Of a DNA stretch of 64,000 bases, positions 1-11,580 are shown piece after piece (position 1 is the first letter of the stretch; every line of letters starts with the position of its first letter). A program made the translations under genes and the position numbers. The stretch is from Ananas comosus (taxonomy: Eukaryota; Streptophyta; Magnoliopsida; Poales; Bromeliaceae): the NCBI RefSeq assembly GCF_001540865.1, contig NC_033635.1, forward strand, positions 2,686,231 through 2,750,230, written 5' to 3'. Under the pieces are notes generated by a model. The model was not told where the DNA came from and made no database searches. It worked only from the letters and a program-made list of their open reading frames with translations.

Positions 1-461
1 AATGTTTGACACTTTATTGACAACATGTCATTTTTGAATTATAATGTTTGACACTTTATTGACAATATATTATTTACAATCTCTTGCTATAAATATATAA
101 AAATATAAATTGCGAGGAAAGTGCAGACCTGAGCTCTGAAAAACATTCCACGTACTGCACCTGAACTTAATTTACCCTCCTTTAATTATTACAATCCTCA
201 GACCGTATTGAGCTTGAGTCTTGGAGGATTATAACATTTTCAAATTTAACAATCCATTTGTACAAATATATAAAAATATAAATTGTGCTTGTTTTTATTG
301 ATTATTTTTAGATGTTTTTTGAAATATTATCCAAGTTCAACAGGCATGGGTGTATTCTTATTTCTACCATCCTAGCTGCAAGTTGGGGTTTGCGGGTGAT
401 GGAGCATTGATACTGTTGAGGGTGGGGCTCATGGGAGGCATAAGAAGTACCTTCTCATTAA

Positions 462-466
<5 letters not shown>

Positions 467-514
<48 letters not shown>
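467..514. repeat. (TA)n microsatellite
   Basis: Uninterrupted TA dinucleotides, about 24 units, in non-coding DNA. Confidence 0.95.
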
Positions 515-517
<3 letters not shown>

Positions 518-1114
518 CTCCACCCGTGCATCCTGGTTATACGTACGTTGTACATCTTGCATCCACTGTTCAAGGATTTAAAAATCTCTTCCAGATTTTA
601 AGTATTAAAAGAAAAAAGTTAATAAGGCTAGTATATATTTTGGGTTAAGAGACGAGTAATTGTCAGGGTAGTTCTTTGACAAAGTACTCCCCTGTTTTTC
701 GTGATCAGGTTAGGGCTTTAGACCTGTGTAATCTCACCTATATATTTATTTACACTTTCAAATAGAATATATTTCTGTTTAATCAAAAAAAAGAAAAAAA
801 AAGGCTAGTATAAAATTAACGTCTTTTCGGCGATGAAATAAAAGATTACAGCTTATTTTTAGATGTACAGATAGCATTTCTTCGTGAGCAAACGTGGGGA
901 CAGTGAGCTGAGAGTCTCGCAGGGTAATGTCCATTTCACTCAACAAGCCCAAGGAAAGGTGGGGGGTGGTAGATGCATGGGAGTAAGAAAGAAAGCAGAA
1001 TAAAAGGATTGGAGGGGGTGGGGAGCATCTGTTCAGTTATGAAGAATAATTGCAAAACAAGTCAGGCATGCATGAGTAGTAAAGCAACCCCCTTGCTATC
1101 TCCTGGGAAAAGTA

Positions 1115-1119
<5 letters not shown>

Positions 1120-1155
<36 letters not shown>
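1120..1155. repeat. (GA)n microsatellite
   Basis: A GA run of about 18 units. A second, shorter GA run lies at 1460-1478. Confidence 0.95.
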
Positions 1156-1159
<4 letters not shown>

Positions 1160-2582
1160 TTATTGCTTACTCCTAGTGCATCTGTATATCTTGTATGCCT
1201 CACCTTGAACTTTACTGTAGACTAAAGTTGATAAAGTGCATAGAACATCACCTTGTATCTTATAGTCACGAGAACAAGAGAAAAAATTTAGCATACAAGT
1301 CTTAAAATTAATTAGAATCATATTTACTGACTATGTTTTATGACATTCAAAAGATCTATTTTTTTTTATTTTTTTAGTTTGTGGGCTACTTATCTGCTTG
1401 ATTAGGTTCTAGCTAGATTTTCAAAATTTAATACACATGGTGTAAGCTTACAGGCATAGAGAGAGAGAGAGAGAGAGAGGTCTTAGAGAGAAATGTATTT
1501 ATATTTGGTTTGTGGGAGAGATTTGTATAGTGCTATGGGAGGTCCTATGTATTAACCATTAAATTGCCAGATTAGTGAGAACTTAGCTAGGCATGCATGC
1601 AAAGCTAAAGATGTGTCAATATATAGCAGTGACCTTAATATAAAAATATAAATAGTACACCCCCTCTAAAGGGGTGTAGCAGTCTCTCACAGAAGCCACA
1701 CAACAACCTTACTATATGGGAATAGTATATAACAAGGATTTTTACTTCTTCAATTTCTTTTTTTTCTTTTTTTTTTAAAAAAAAAGTTTTTGTGCTTCAT
1801 GATATTAGGAAAAAGGCAAGTCCTTGGGAGCACCTGGGTGGTGGGTTTTCCTCTGAAAATGGCAGGTAGGAGCTTTTTAGAGTAGTTAGCACAAACATTA
1901 TTGTCAAGTGTAATGAGACAGTGATATGTATATATGCAAGAGACACAGAGGCTGAAGGTATATGCTGAAAAGTCCAAAACCAATCACCATCCATCCATTT
2001 CAATCTTAATGAAACTGTGGGGTTGCACCTTTGACAAGTCTACATTAGATGGTACTCTTGTGCTTGTTCTTATCTTGTTCTTCCAGTGGAGAACATTAAC
2101 CCAAATCTTGCTTTAGACCTTTCACAGGAGAGCATGTGGCTTTAGGCCACTGCAGGTTAATTGAGCCCTCTCATCCATTTATTACTTTCCATCTGTATCT
2201 CTGTTGAATTGTACCTTTTTGGATTTCCAGTATATTTGATGAAATAATTGTTTTGATGGTTGCATCTCAGAATACTATTCAACTGGAGACATATTTGGCT
2301 GGTACGTACGTAGCTCCTTGTAAAATATTTGTCCAAGCTAGCCACAGTTGTTGATGTGGTCACTCATATGGTGTGAAAATTTACACCATGATCATTCTTT
2401 TTATAACGCCGTATAATTTAAAAGACGTTTTTAACTATCCTAATTTAATGCATACCGTACCCAGCACAAGTTAACAAGGACTTGATAGTTGATAATGGAA
2501 ATTTTTTCAGCTAAATTCATTTTTATTAAAAATAATTAATTAAAGCGAATAACATCTACCTTTCTCTCAAAAAATTATTCTA

Positions 2583-2593
2583 ATATATATATA

Positions 2594-2661
<68 letters not shown>
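2583..2661. repeat. (TA)n microsatellite
   Basis: About 80 bases of TA repeat with a single phase break near 2601. It is long enough to be prone to length variation and cruciform formation. Confidence 0.95.
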
Positions 2662-2663
<2 letters not shown>

Positions 2664-3268
2664 TGGGGATAGGAAGTGAAATATATATATATGTAGCTAA
2701 TCGATCCTCTAGTAAAGTTTTCCACTTTTTCTATTATCCTACCAAGTGTAGTAGTGATTAGTTATTGCATGTCTTATTGGTCAATTAACTAGTTTGGTTT
2801 CCCAAATGGACTCAGCAAGTAATATATTTAAGCCAATTAGTGGTTAGAGAAATGAGCAATACTACTGTACAACCAAAAATTAGATATAAATCTTACATTT
2901 TTTCTATTCAAGAGTTGCTTTCTCTACATTAATATATCTCTTGTCAATTATTTTATATATATTATATATATATTAAAAATGTAATAGATATCTAAACTCT
3001 TGAATGGAGGGACATAAGATTTACATATATATTTCACTTTTAGGCGCACAAGTATCATTTATCGAGTGGAGCAGGAAATTAGGACTAGTGTCATTTTTTT
3101 TTAGGGTTCTTAAGAAAAAAACAAAAAGGATAAGATCCCTAAGTCCTTTGGAGGTAACAATTACCAACCAATCCCCAGGACCACTTCCAAACACAAACTC
3201 TGCAGATATAAAGAAGCCAACAGCTATAAAGAGCCTTAATCAGTACCAGATGGAGTAGTGTCACATAT

Positions 3269-3300
<32 letters not shown>

Positions 3301-3581
3301 ACCACCAATTTTAGCACTACTAAAAGTACTCCAAAACTCTCTCATTGTAAGCTGTTAATGTGTTGGCATACTGATATATCGAACAAGAATAAACTTACAT
3401 ATATTTATCGATGGTCATAATAGGGTGCCCAAAGCATGCATTTCCCCCAAATTTAAGTCACATAACTATCATCCCCTCTTGACTGATGTCTACCCATGCA
3501 TGAAACCCCAGATATATGCAGAAAGAAAATTAAAAAAAAAGAAAAAGATAGAGAGAGAGAGAGAGATGCAAAGAGAGCAAC

Positions 3582-3586
<5 letters not shown>

Positions 3587-3638
<52 letters not shown>
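3587..3638. repeat. (GA)n tract upstream of the C2H2 gene
   Basis: About 26 GA units, preceded by shorter purine-rich runs from about 3540. A complementary (CT)n tract lies at 3809-3846, so the two form an imperfect inverted pair about 170 bp apart in the proximal promoter of the gene at 4022. GA/CT tracts in plant promoters are known binding sites for BPC/GAGA-type factors; such a role here is inference. Confidence 0.9.
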
Positions 3639-3642
<4 letters not shown>

Positions 3643-3805
3643 TGGTTCGGTGTTGGTGTTGTAGGACTGGTACTTGGTTGTTATGTGAGAGCCCGAAAAG
3701 CCTCCTCCAGCAGCAGAAGCAGCAGTTACTGAAGCAGCAGTGGACCTTGACAGCTCAAACACCATATGGGGTCAGCCCCTCTAGTAGGAGTCCACCCCTC
3801 CCCCT

Positions 3806-3808
<3 letters not shown>

Positions 3809-3845
<37 letters not shown>

Positions 3846-3846
3846 A
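3809..3846. repeat. (CT)n tract upstream of the C2H2 gene
   Basis: A pyrimidine tract of about 19 CT units, 40 bp upstream of the putative TATA box at 3888. It is complementary to the GA tract at 3587-3638. Confidence 0.9.
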
Positions 3847-3887
3847 GCCAACTACAAAAGAAATAGCAAGATCACAAACCTCCCACA

Positions 3888-3894
3888 TATATAA
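3888..3894 (+). promoter_or_regulatory. Putative TATA box of the C2H2 gene
   Basis: TATATAA lies 134 bp upstream of the ATG at 4022. That predicts a start site near 3920 and a 5' UTR of about 100 nt. Confidence 0.5.
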
Positions 3895-4021
3895 CTAGCA
3901 CCCACCAAACATCCACACCTCATCTATCATTCAAGAAAATACTCGGATCAAGTCAAAGAAGAAATAACATGACAAGTTGATCTCTTCCAATTCCCCTTGT
4001 AACAAGTCCAAGTTTTCGTAA

Positions 4022-4711
4022 ATGGGCGCCGCCGCCGCCGCCAATAGTAATAGTACTAGTAGTAATAATAATAACAACTGTGGTGCGAATTCTGCGGCGA
4101 GTAGTACGAGTGCTCTTGCGGATAGCGGCGGCGGGCGCAAGTTCGAGTGCCACTACTGCTGCCGCCACTTCCCGACGTCGCAGGCGCTCGGCGGCCACCA
4201 GAACGCGCACAAGCGCGAGCGGCAGCACGCGAAGCGCGCCCACCTGCAGTCGATGATGGCCGCCGCGGCGGCGGCGCAGAGCCACCGCCACCTCCACCTC
4301 CACCATTCCCCCGCCGACCCCTACGCCCTCCTCGGCCCCCCGCAGCCGCCCCGCCTCGGCGCCGTCGCGGCTCTCTACCCTTCGTGGCCCGCCGCCGTCA
4401 CGGGGACGGCGAATTCCGTCGCCGCGGGGCGTTTCTACGGGACGGTCGCCCGGCCCATCAACGGGAGCCCGTTGCATGGCTCGTGGAGGGTGTCGGCAGC
4501 AGCGTCGTCGGCGTCGGTGGAGAGGCAAACGCCCTTGGTTTTGTTCAAAGGAGAGGAGCGTATTAGGAGCATGGGATCTGCAAATATTGTTGGGTTCTCC
4601 ACTACTACTGCTTCTGCTGCTGCTGCTGCTGCCTCTTCCACATCTTCTCCGCAAAGCACTTTTGCTGCGCCAGGGTTGAAGGAGAATGTGAGTTTGGATT
4701 TGCACCTGTAA
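4022..4711 (+). CDS. C2H2 zinc-finger transcriptional repressor of the GIS/ZFP5-6-8 type
   Basis: Intronless, 229 aa. One C2H2 finger lies at about residues 41-62 (FECHYCCRHF...H...H) and carries the plant-specific QALGGH signature (ALGGHQNAH). A basic stretch, KRERQHAKRAHLQ, follows it. This finger and extension are typical of the Arabidopsis GIS, ZFP5, ZFP6 and ZFP8 group, which regulates trichome and root-hair development through gibberellin and cytokinin. The C-terminus, SLDLHL, is an EAR-type repression motif (LxLxL-like). Ala-, Asn- and Ser-rich homopolymers at the N-terminus and around residues 195-215 are low complexity, not domains. The ATG is preceded by a TATA box and a plausible leader. 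Nuclear location and DNA binding are inferred from family. The exact orthologue within the GIS group cannot be decided from this sequence. Confidence 0.92.
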   Translation: MGAAAAANSNSTSSNNNNNCGANSAASSTSALADSGGGRKFECHYCCRHFPTSQALGGHQNAHKRERQHAKRAHLQSMMAAAAAAQSHRHLHLHHSPADPYALLGPPQPPRLGAVAALYPSWPAAVTGTANSVAAGRFYGTVARPINGSPLHGSWRVSAAASSASVERQTPLVLFKGEERIRSMGSANIVGFSTTTASAAAAAASSTSSPQSTFAAPGLKENVSLDLHL

Positions 4712-6800
4712 TTCCTAGTTCGAATTCCAGAGATTTTTATTTATTTATTTTTCTTTTTTGTACTTACCATTTTTTCCATTTCTCCTGTAGGATTTTCGGT
4801 TTTTTTTTAAAAAAAAACCTTGGAATTTCACTGAATATGTGCGTAGTAATTTATATATGTCGAATTATATATAATTAGCTTAACACGAAGTATATATTAA
4901 ATTATCCAACATATATATGTTGTCAATTGGTTCTCAATTTCCTTAATGTAAATAGTTTTAGGATCGATCTTTCTAAGAAAAACGTCTAACACGTAATCAA
5001 AGATCTAATTAACTTATGTTAATTATAATTTTCATACTTCTCAGAAATTTTTATCTTGTTTCTTTTTTGAAGGTATAGAAGAGATCTTTAATTATCTTGT
5101 AGAGTTGTTATAAACTAGGCATTGATTTTGCTTCCTCTTCTTTTTTTCCCCTTTTACGTACGCATGAATTTTCGAGAACAACAAATTTAATTGGTGCTCT
5201 ATGCAGCATTTTTTGAGAATTTAACTTTTTTCCCCCCCTTGTTTCCATCCTATTTTATGTGGAGTTGAACTGTTAAGTGACACTTCTTTTTCTTGTTACT
5301 ATTAATAAAGTTGCCTATAATTAATGACATTGTTGTGGACTCTCTTTAATGATTACCAATGGCACTTGCCTATGTGACTAGTGTAGTTAGGACAAACTAA
5401 ACTATGCGGATGTACTTTATGTCATGCACATAAAACTTGCCTTTCTAATGATTTTAGTGGGCATTTAGTTCAGGGTACAACATTTACTGTTGCCAAAAAC
5501 TGCACCACTTTTTTATTTTTATTAATCAGGATCACTGATTTTGTTACTACAATATTACAAAAAATGATCAATCATATATTATATGTAGATAATTTGCGCT
5601 ACTTAGGATTTACTCCACGAAGAGTGTGAAAGTTATATTTTCAAGATAGTTTCGTTAAAGCAACCGATTTCCTAGTAAACAATTTTACCGTGCGAACGTA
5701 CTTAAGCCGTGGATCTTTTTTAAGATAAATTTAGTGATCAATTGATAGAGAAATATAGAAGCGACAACAGATTGAAGAATCATGATTACCATGTCTAATT
5801 AGATCTCGACAACAGCAAATTATTTGATACAAATTAGTGGATTTGATGTATGCATCAATATTATTTCTATAGTAGCTATAATTAGATCGCGACAGCATAT
5901 TCTGCTGGAAATGAACAGCGGGATCTTCTCGTCTATTTTTTTTCGTTTTAAAGAGGTGTCTGATATACTTATTAAAATTAATTACAGAGCTAAAAGCCAT
6001 TAGTACCCAGATGTTATGCAACAGGTAAAAACTAGCTAATCAAATCAATCAATCAATCAATCAATTTCTTACCAAAAAAAAAAATTTATTTTTGTTCTCA
6101 AAATTGGTACACTTGAATGAACCATAACCACATATATGAGTTTCTTAATTTAGTTAAAAGAGACAGTCCTTCTTAGTTCTTAGAAAAGTAAAAAAAATAT
6201 CTTTCACGAGTCACAGCCAATTTTTCCATGTGCAATGCACATGCAACTCTTATAGCACTAAATACGGGATAATTAGTGCACCAAGGACAGGGATAGTGAC
6301 TACATAGGAAACTTTGTACAGGGTGAAAATGTATAGGCACAAACATAGTGTGGATCTATCTATATGTTGATGATTCACCTGGTAACTTTTTTCTAGGGAT
6401 CTTAAGAGAGCTACAATTGAGGAAAGTGACTAGGGAGATTTGCAAATTAATTTACACAGGAAAAAAAATGTTCTACTCTTATCACCTTATGCACATGTGC
6501 TACAAACTTTTAGCTCACATCAGTCATTTTCAGGCTTGTCAGTGGTCCAACTTAAATTTGAGGGATTGTCTATAAATTTACAGATGAAATCCACTTGAGA
6601 TATATGTTTATAAAATTAATTTGAAACTAAATGCTGTATATCTTAGAATACAAATTAAGGATCAGGACAAGAGGCTAATATGTCTATAGAAATCTTTGGC
6701 ACTTTCAGAATTCGGCTGTAAAGGTCTTGAATTTTAAAAAGTAGAAACTGGATGATATCAAGACACCAATTTGCTGTAGGAATTAAGTAAGAAGAACATT

Positions 6801-6940
6801 TCACCTACCGCCCCTAACGCAATTAGTAAAAAGCTTGACAGTTGGTACCTGAGTTTGCTAGTTCGAAGTCTAATCACTTCACATTTTCAGCTAAGCTTAT
6901 TTCTAAAATAAAAAAAAAATGCAGATAGCATGCTACCAAT
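6801..6940 (+). mobile_element. Degenerate copy of the tRNA-derived SINE
   Basis: This follows the SINE consensus in order. It has a head like the A-box region (gcaattagtaaaaagctt), 'agttggtacctgag', a damaged B box (agttcgaagtc), 'cacattttcagctaag' and the tail word 'tagcatgctacc'. No TSD can be recognised, so it is an old copy. Confidence 0.65.
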
Positions 6941-6944
6941 AACG

Positions 6945-7335
6945 ATCCGGCTTACTGGCACTAATAACTCTTAGACCTAAACCATTGGGCAAAAGTATTT
7001 AATCCAAATTATTAATTATAATGTATCCGTCATATATAAGCCCCTTATACTTTTCTATATTATCTGATAGGGATACTCTTTCCATTTTAGATTGCGATGT
7101 TCCCCGTCAGCCCAATCATGCACATCGTTTAAGATCATTAGGCGACTTGAGGCCGCATCCACATTTTCGGCTGGTGAATCAGTTTTGATACAAAATTATA
7201 ACGGCTTCACTAACTAACACTAATAACTCATTAGACTCCAACCACTGCTCTAAAATGTTTAAATTCAGTTATTAATTTTAATATATCTGTCACATACAAA
7301 CTCCTCACACTCTTTTGTATTATCCGATATAAGAT
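6945..7335. repeat. Two adjacent diverged copies of an LTR-like fragment
   Basis: Two stretches share a run of words: 'actaataactc', 'ttagac', 'ccaaattattaatt' / 'ttcagttattaatt', 'catata...ccc' and 'tattatc(t/c)gata'. They occupy about 6960-7080 and 7205-7330. Related sequence recurs near 14325-14405, 15090-15210 and 45440-45720. The pattern resembles decayed LTR or promoter pieces of a retroelement. No coding region is attached. Confidence 0.45.
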
Positions 7336-7934
7336 TACTAGGATGTCACTCTACCTTTCTATCTCAAAAAAAGAAAATAAAAGAAAAAAAAAAAAGCTAG
7401 CAATCAGCTCTAAATTAAAGTAGACGGTTTAGTTAGGGCTTGTTCTTTTAGCTCCAGTTGCCGGAGAAGCTTTAAAGTAACCCAAAAAAAAAATGTTAAA
7501 ACTTTCTCCAGCAGCTCTACGCAAATAATACTTCTCCGGACGTTACAGGCTTAATCTTGGGAAAACTCTTTTTTTTTTTTTTTTTTTTTCAGATTGTGTA
7601 TGTAAAGCGTTTTGCGACAACTATACAGAAACTTATATAACATGCATGACGTAGTCCAAAGCGCGACCCAGTGAAACCAGGATGGGCAGGAATCTATAAA
7701 TTAAATTCTGAAGACCTGCAGATCCAACTAGTTTAGTGGAGTGGGCTGATCTTTTTTAGCCCATTAAATTCTTCCTTGTTGGTTGTAGACACATCTTGGC
7801 TTGGCCCTCCCTGAGCAGGATACATCCAAGGAGCAAAAGATAAAAGGTAGTTTCTAGCAATCTTATTACTATCACCCAAAGATTGATCCGATCAGAAACG
7901 ATCCAAAAAACAAGCCTTAATATCTCCCTCGCGT

Positions 7935-8099
7935 ACCGACCGTCCCTAGAGCAAGTGGCAAAGGGCTTAGTGGTTGGTACCCGAGGTCCCAAGTTCGAAT
8001 CCTAGTTGATTCACATTTTCAGCTAAGTTTATTTCTAAATAAAATAAACAAAGCGGGTATCGTGCTATCTATCTCTCAAAAAAAAAAAAAAAAAAAAAA
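7935..8099 (+). mobile_element. tRNA-derived SINE, intact copy with TSD
   Basis: About 165 bp including a 20-base A tail. The head holds an RNA polymerase III A-box-like TAGAGCAAGTGGCAAAGG and a B box AGTTCGAATCC, as in tRNA-derived SINEs. The 3' part holds the family tail GCGGGTATCGTGCTATC. The copy is bounded by a 12-bp TSD, tctccctcgcgt (7923-7934) and tcttcctcgcgt (8100-8111), with one mismatch. Confidence 0.88.
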
Positions 8100-9413
8100 T
8101 CTTCCTCGCGTGCATGATAGACAATTCAAAAATGAGATCTTACATTAGACGATTCGAAAATAGTCTTAACTTTTATGATGATTATTACAGCTAAAGATCG
8201 AAGAGAATTGATAATATAGAGAATATGTTAAATTACGCAGTATCTTTGAATATAGGACAACAACAGAAGCTTCAGAATTATCGAATCAGTTCTTAGCTGT
8301 GGGGGTCCGACTATCATATATATACAAAGATTTTATTTTCTTTTTATATATCCTTTGAAACTATCATATATCCAATGATTATCACGAGAGAATTTTCTTA
8401 AGAATGGTTTGAAATAGAATGAGGCTACAATTGGGTGGAGTGGACCACTCAGACTAAGTCAATTTTTCCTGAACTTTTTCACTCTCCCTTTATTCCTTAT
8501 CTATCAAATGGCGGTGACACGCGGCACTCGGCGATTCGGTGAGCCAATGTGCAGTGAATCCTAGCCGACCATCTAAAGCCATGAACCCTTCTCCACATTC
8601 TATCAATTGGGAGGAATCATAACATCATGTGTCTTTCTCTCTCTCTCTCTTCTTTATGTCTTTTATTTTTGGTTTTCCTTTTGGCTTTTATGTTCAATCT
8701 TTGGCTTAACTAGAAAATTAGTTCTTAGTCTCAAAAATAAACTTATCAATTCAAATGTAAACTGAGTTTTTTTAACTTCTTATTTATCTACTAATCCAAT
8801 TTCAATATGAACATATCCCAGTTACATCCCTGTTCAGGGGTATAAAAGCAATTGCCCCTATACCTAAACAGCTGGTATGTGCCCTTTGTTACAGCTTTTG
8901 GTTTGAAAATTCACATCAATAAGTAAATAGACTATTATAGCCCTAATTCTTTTCACACAAATACCTGCAAATATTAAGTTGATGGCATCACTATAAGGGG
9001 CATGAGAGTCAACTCAAACAGTGGTTAAATTATTCAGGTTACCGCAGAAAAACAGATGTTACAAACCTGCTATGAATGCATTGTTGAATTAATACAAAAG
9101 CAAATAGGCATGAATTTAGATAGATGCAAATTCATAAGAATACACAAATACATGTGGTTTGAGGTGTACATACAACAAATGTTCACTCGCGAAAATTCTC
9201 GACCAACTTTTTAATTGAAGCTAAAAGCAGAAGTTTTAAGCGTCCACTGAGTTCATATCTGAGTAGTTCATATCGCTTTCCAAGTAGATAAAGAGCTATA
9301 GACTTCCTAATTGCCAGAAACCTGTTGGTTTTCGTATCTCAATTAGAGAAACAAATCACGTTACTACAGTAAAGATATGGCCATAACAATGACAAATCAG
9401 AATCGCGTGGTTA

Positions 9414-9420
9414 TATATAA
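9414..9420 (+). promoter_or_regulatory. Putative TATA box of the small membrane protein gene
   Basis: TATATAA lies 110 bp upstream of the ATG at 9530, followed by a CA-rich leader. Spacing fits a start site near 9450. Confidence 0.5.
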
Positions 9421-9529
9421 CACCCTCCACTGTCACTTCCTTAGTGTAAGCTCATTCCACCACCTTCTAAAGGAAAACATTACACTTTCAGCTCCCTGCA
9501 AAAACCTTTCCCTTTATTCATAACATAGC

Positions 9530-9943
9530 ATGGCTTTTAACAATTACTATTACCATCATAACATGCCAAACGACCCCGACGATTACTCCACACAAGCCAC
9601 TCAGCCCTTCCCCTTCCACCTTTCCATCCTGCTCTTTATACTCTTCATGTCCATCGGCTTCTCATGGTACGTAAACTATGAGTCGGCCATCGAAAGGGCA
9701 GTCGACCAGCTCCGACTAACAATTGTGGTGCTTCCGCTCGTGCTTCTCTTGGCTGTCCACTGGCTATCAGATGCTGGCGATCGAAGGTGGGTACCTTTCA
9801 CGTTGTGGCTACCGGAGAGGGATTCGTTCCACAGGGCCAGCGGTTCAGCATGGGGCATTGGCCTTCTGCTGGTGGTTCTCCTGTTCATGATCTCCCACCA
9901 GTCATACTTCCATGACTCTTGGTTTCCGCTCTTTAGGCGATGA
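9530..9943 (+). CDS. Small plant membrane protein of unknown function
   Basis: Intronless, 137 aa. The N-terminus is Tyr/Asn/Asp-rich and hydrophilic. Three hydrophobic segments follow, at about residues 29-46 (FHLSILLFILFMSIGFSW), 62-79 (LRLTIVVLPLVLLLAVHW) and 108-123 (AWGIGLLLVVLLFMIS). A short polar tail ends in FPLFRR. The polar stretch after the second helix has an acidic-basic motif (DAGDRRWVPF). I recognise the layout as a common uncharacterised land-plant membrane protein family but know no assigned function. The ATG is in good context (agcATGGct), with a TATA box upstream and no competing frame. The dibasic C-terminus could be an ER or sorting signal, which is speculative. Confidence 0.8.
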   Translation: MAFNNYYYHHNMPNDPDDYSTQATQPFPFHLSILLFILFMSIGFSWYVNYESAIERAVDQLRLTIVVLPLVLLLAVHWLSDAGDRRWVPFTLWLPERDSFHRASGSAWGIGLLLVVLLFMISHQSYFHDSWFPLFRR

Positions 9944-10934
9944 TGCCGTGCGTGACAGGTCATGATTGGAGGAATGGTTTGAATATCCTGAAGTGGTTTA
10001 AGTATTTAGTTTGTAAATATAGGGGCATAAGGAATATAACTACAAGCTGCTGAATATTCAGCGATCTGTGCTGTACTTCAACAAGCATGATCAATGGGTG
10101 AGGTGGTAGAATAGTTGTAAACAATAATTCTCAAAACATAAGAGCAGAAAACTTTATAATCTTTCACTTTGTGTAGAAGAGCTTGCTTTATTATTCTAGT
10201 CTTCTTCTATCCTTTTTCTATCATCTGTTGTTAACTTGTTATTGGCCAAAGTAAGCACCTTCCCTGCATGAGCATGTAAATGTGTGTGCATGCATGGACA
10301 ACCACCTATTGTTCTGGAAGTTTTACTTGTAGTAAGAGAGGATATGTAAAAACAAAGTAAATAATTCATGCTGTAAAAACTCATATACATCTAGTTGTTG
10401 ATAGTCCATCAAAAAACTGTGAGAAGTTAGCGAGAAATTTGATCAAATAACAAATCCAGCACCAAATTATCTACGATACCATTTTTTGGGAGCTTAGTAT
10501 GACAAGTAAAAAGTACATCACAATTCACAGGTCTGTTAAAAAAAAAAAACCAAAAAAAATTTCACTCCTGTAAAACTTGTATCTTCTATTATTACTGGAA
10601 GCATGTCATGCATCCCAGCTTTTACTAATTCAAGTATTGCACTTTAAGGATGTTAGCAGCAAGGTCCCAAATGCTTCCCAACTTGTCTGGTAGCCAAGGA
10701 ATCATTTTATCAACTAAAGCCAAAAAATTCATTGCAATTGAACATCAGGGTCACCTTTTTGTGAAATGAAATTCCTCCTTTCGGCAGAAAACAAGTTGTC
10801 AGTTGGATTTCATTATCTTCGGGCATCAAAATAAAGGGACAAAAGAGAAGGAAAGGAACTTCAGGCACCGCAAGCCTATCTATTGTGTGGAAAATAAAAG
10901 CGTGGAAAATATACCGTCTGTAAGTATCTTTATT

Positions 10935-11087
10935 TTTTTTTGAGAGAGAGAAAGGTAGTATGTTATCCGCTTCATTTATTTTTTTTTAGAAATAAATTTA
11001 GCTGAAAATATGAATTAACTAGAATTCGAACTTGGGACCTCGGATACCAACTATCAAGCCCTTTGCCACTTGCGCTATGGATAGTCG
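10935..11087 (-). mobile_element. tRNA-derived SINE, intact copy (reverse strand)
   Basis: This is the reverse complement of the SINE consensus. The poly-T at the left end is the A tail, followed by the tail word (rc of GGATAACATACTACC), the B box (TTCGAACTTGGG in reverse) and the A-box head near 11060-11085. It is bounded by a perfect 19-bp TSD, gtctgtaagtatctttatt, at 10916-10934 and 11088-11106. The perfect TSD suggests a recent insertion. Confidence 0.9.
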
Positions 11088-11580
11088 GTCTGTAAGTATC
11101 TTTATTAATGTATAATATAATATAAGTTGGCATGGGCAATAGAATTAATGAATGAAAAAATGACTCGGAAAGTAGAAGGATCCTTCACCTCATCTCTTTT
11201 CACAGCAGCATATTCAGGTTCCATTTTTATCTCCAACACACATCACTTGATTCTCGTCTTGACAACCAACATGCAAAAGTTTTCTTTAAGCTGCCGTCAC
11301 ATGGACAATAGAAGCCCCTGCAAGTACCCAGTGAGGAAATAAATATCTGGAACAAGTAATCGATGAATGCCCAGATTCGCAGAAAATAGAAAAAGAAATG
11401 CTCCCTTATAACTCATTGTGGCAACACATTTAACCACTATTTCTCTTCGAGATGTAGTCCATTGACCTCAAAGTATGAAATATGCTCTCGCGTACAACAT
11501 TGACGCAATCCAACCAAGAAGCATCTAGTTTACCATTTGGTTAGATGGTCTTTCATGAATCAGATTATCCATAAACTGCA

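Larger units (their letters stand above)
1..3880. other. Gene-free AT-rich region upstream of the C2H2 gene
   Basis: I see no convincing coding exon here. Open frames are short, rich in dinucleotide repeats and lack recognisable domains. The stretch holds several microsatellites: TA at 467-514 and 2583-2661, GA at 1120-1155, 1460-1478 and 3271-3299. The last part is probably the distal promoter of the zinc-finger gene at 4022. Confidence 0.6.
4712..9410. other. 4.7-kb intergenic region, AT-rich, with repeat remnants
   Basis: No supported gene. It begins with the 3' flank of the C2H2 gene. It contains a degenerate SINE (about 6801-6940), two diverged copies of an LTR-like fragment (about 6945-7085 and 7195-7335) and an intact SINE (7935-8099). 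Confidence 0.6.

Noticed and set aside
3953..4705. 250-residue open frame antisense to the C2H2 gene
   Set aside because: It is Arg-, Gly- and Ser-rich with no domain, and is explained as a GC-rich shadow of the real gene on the + strand.
7960..8015. tRNA gene suggested by A and B box-like sequences
   Set aside because: The sequence continues into a SINE body with tail and TSD. There is no cloverleaf acceptor stem and the same sequence recurs as a dispersed family.
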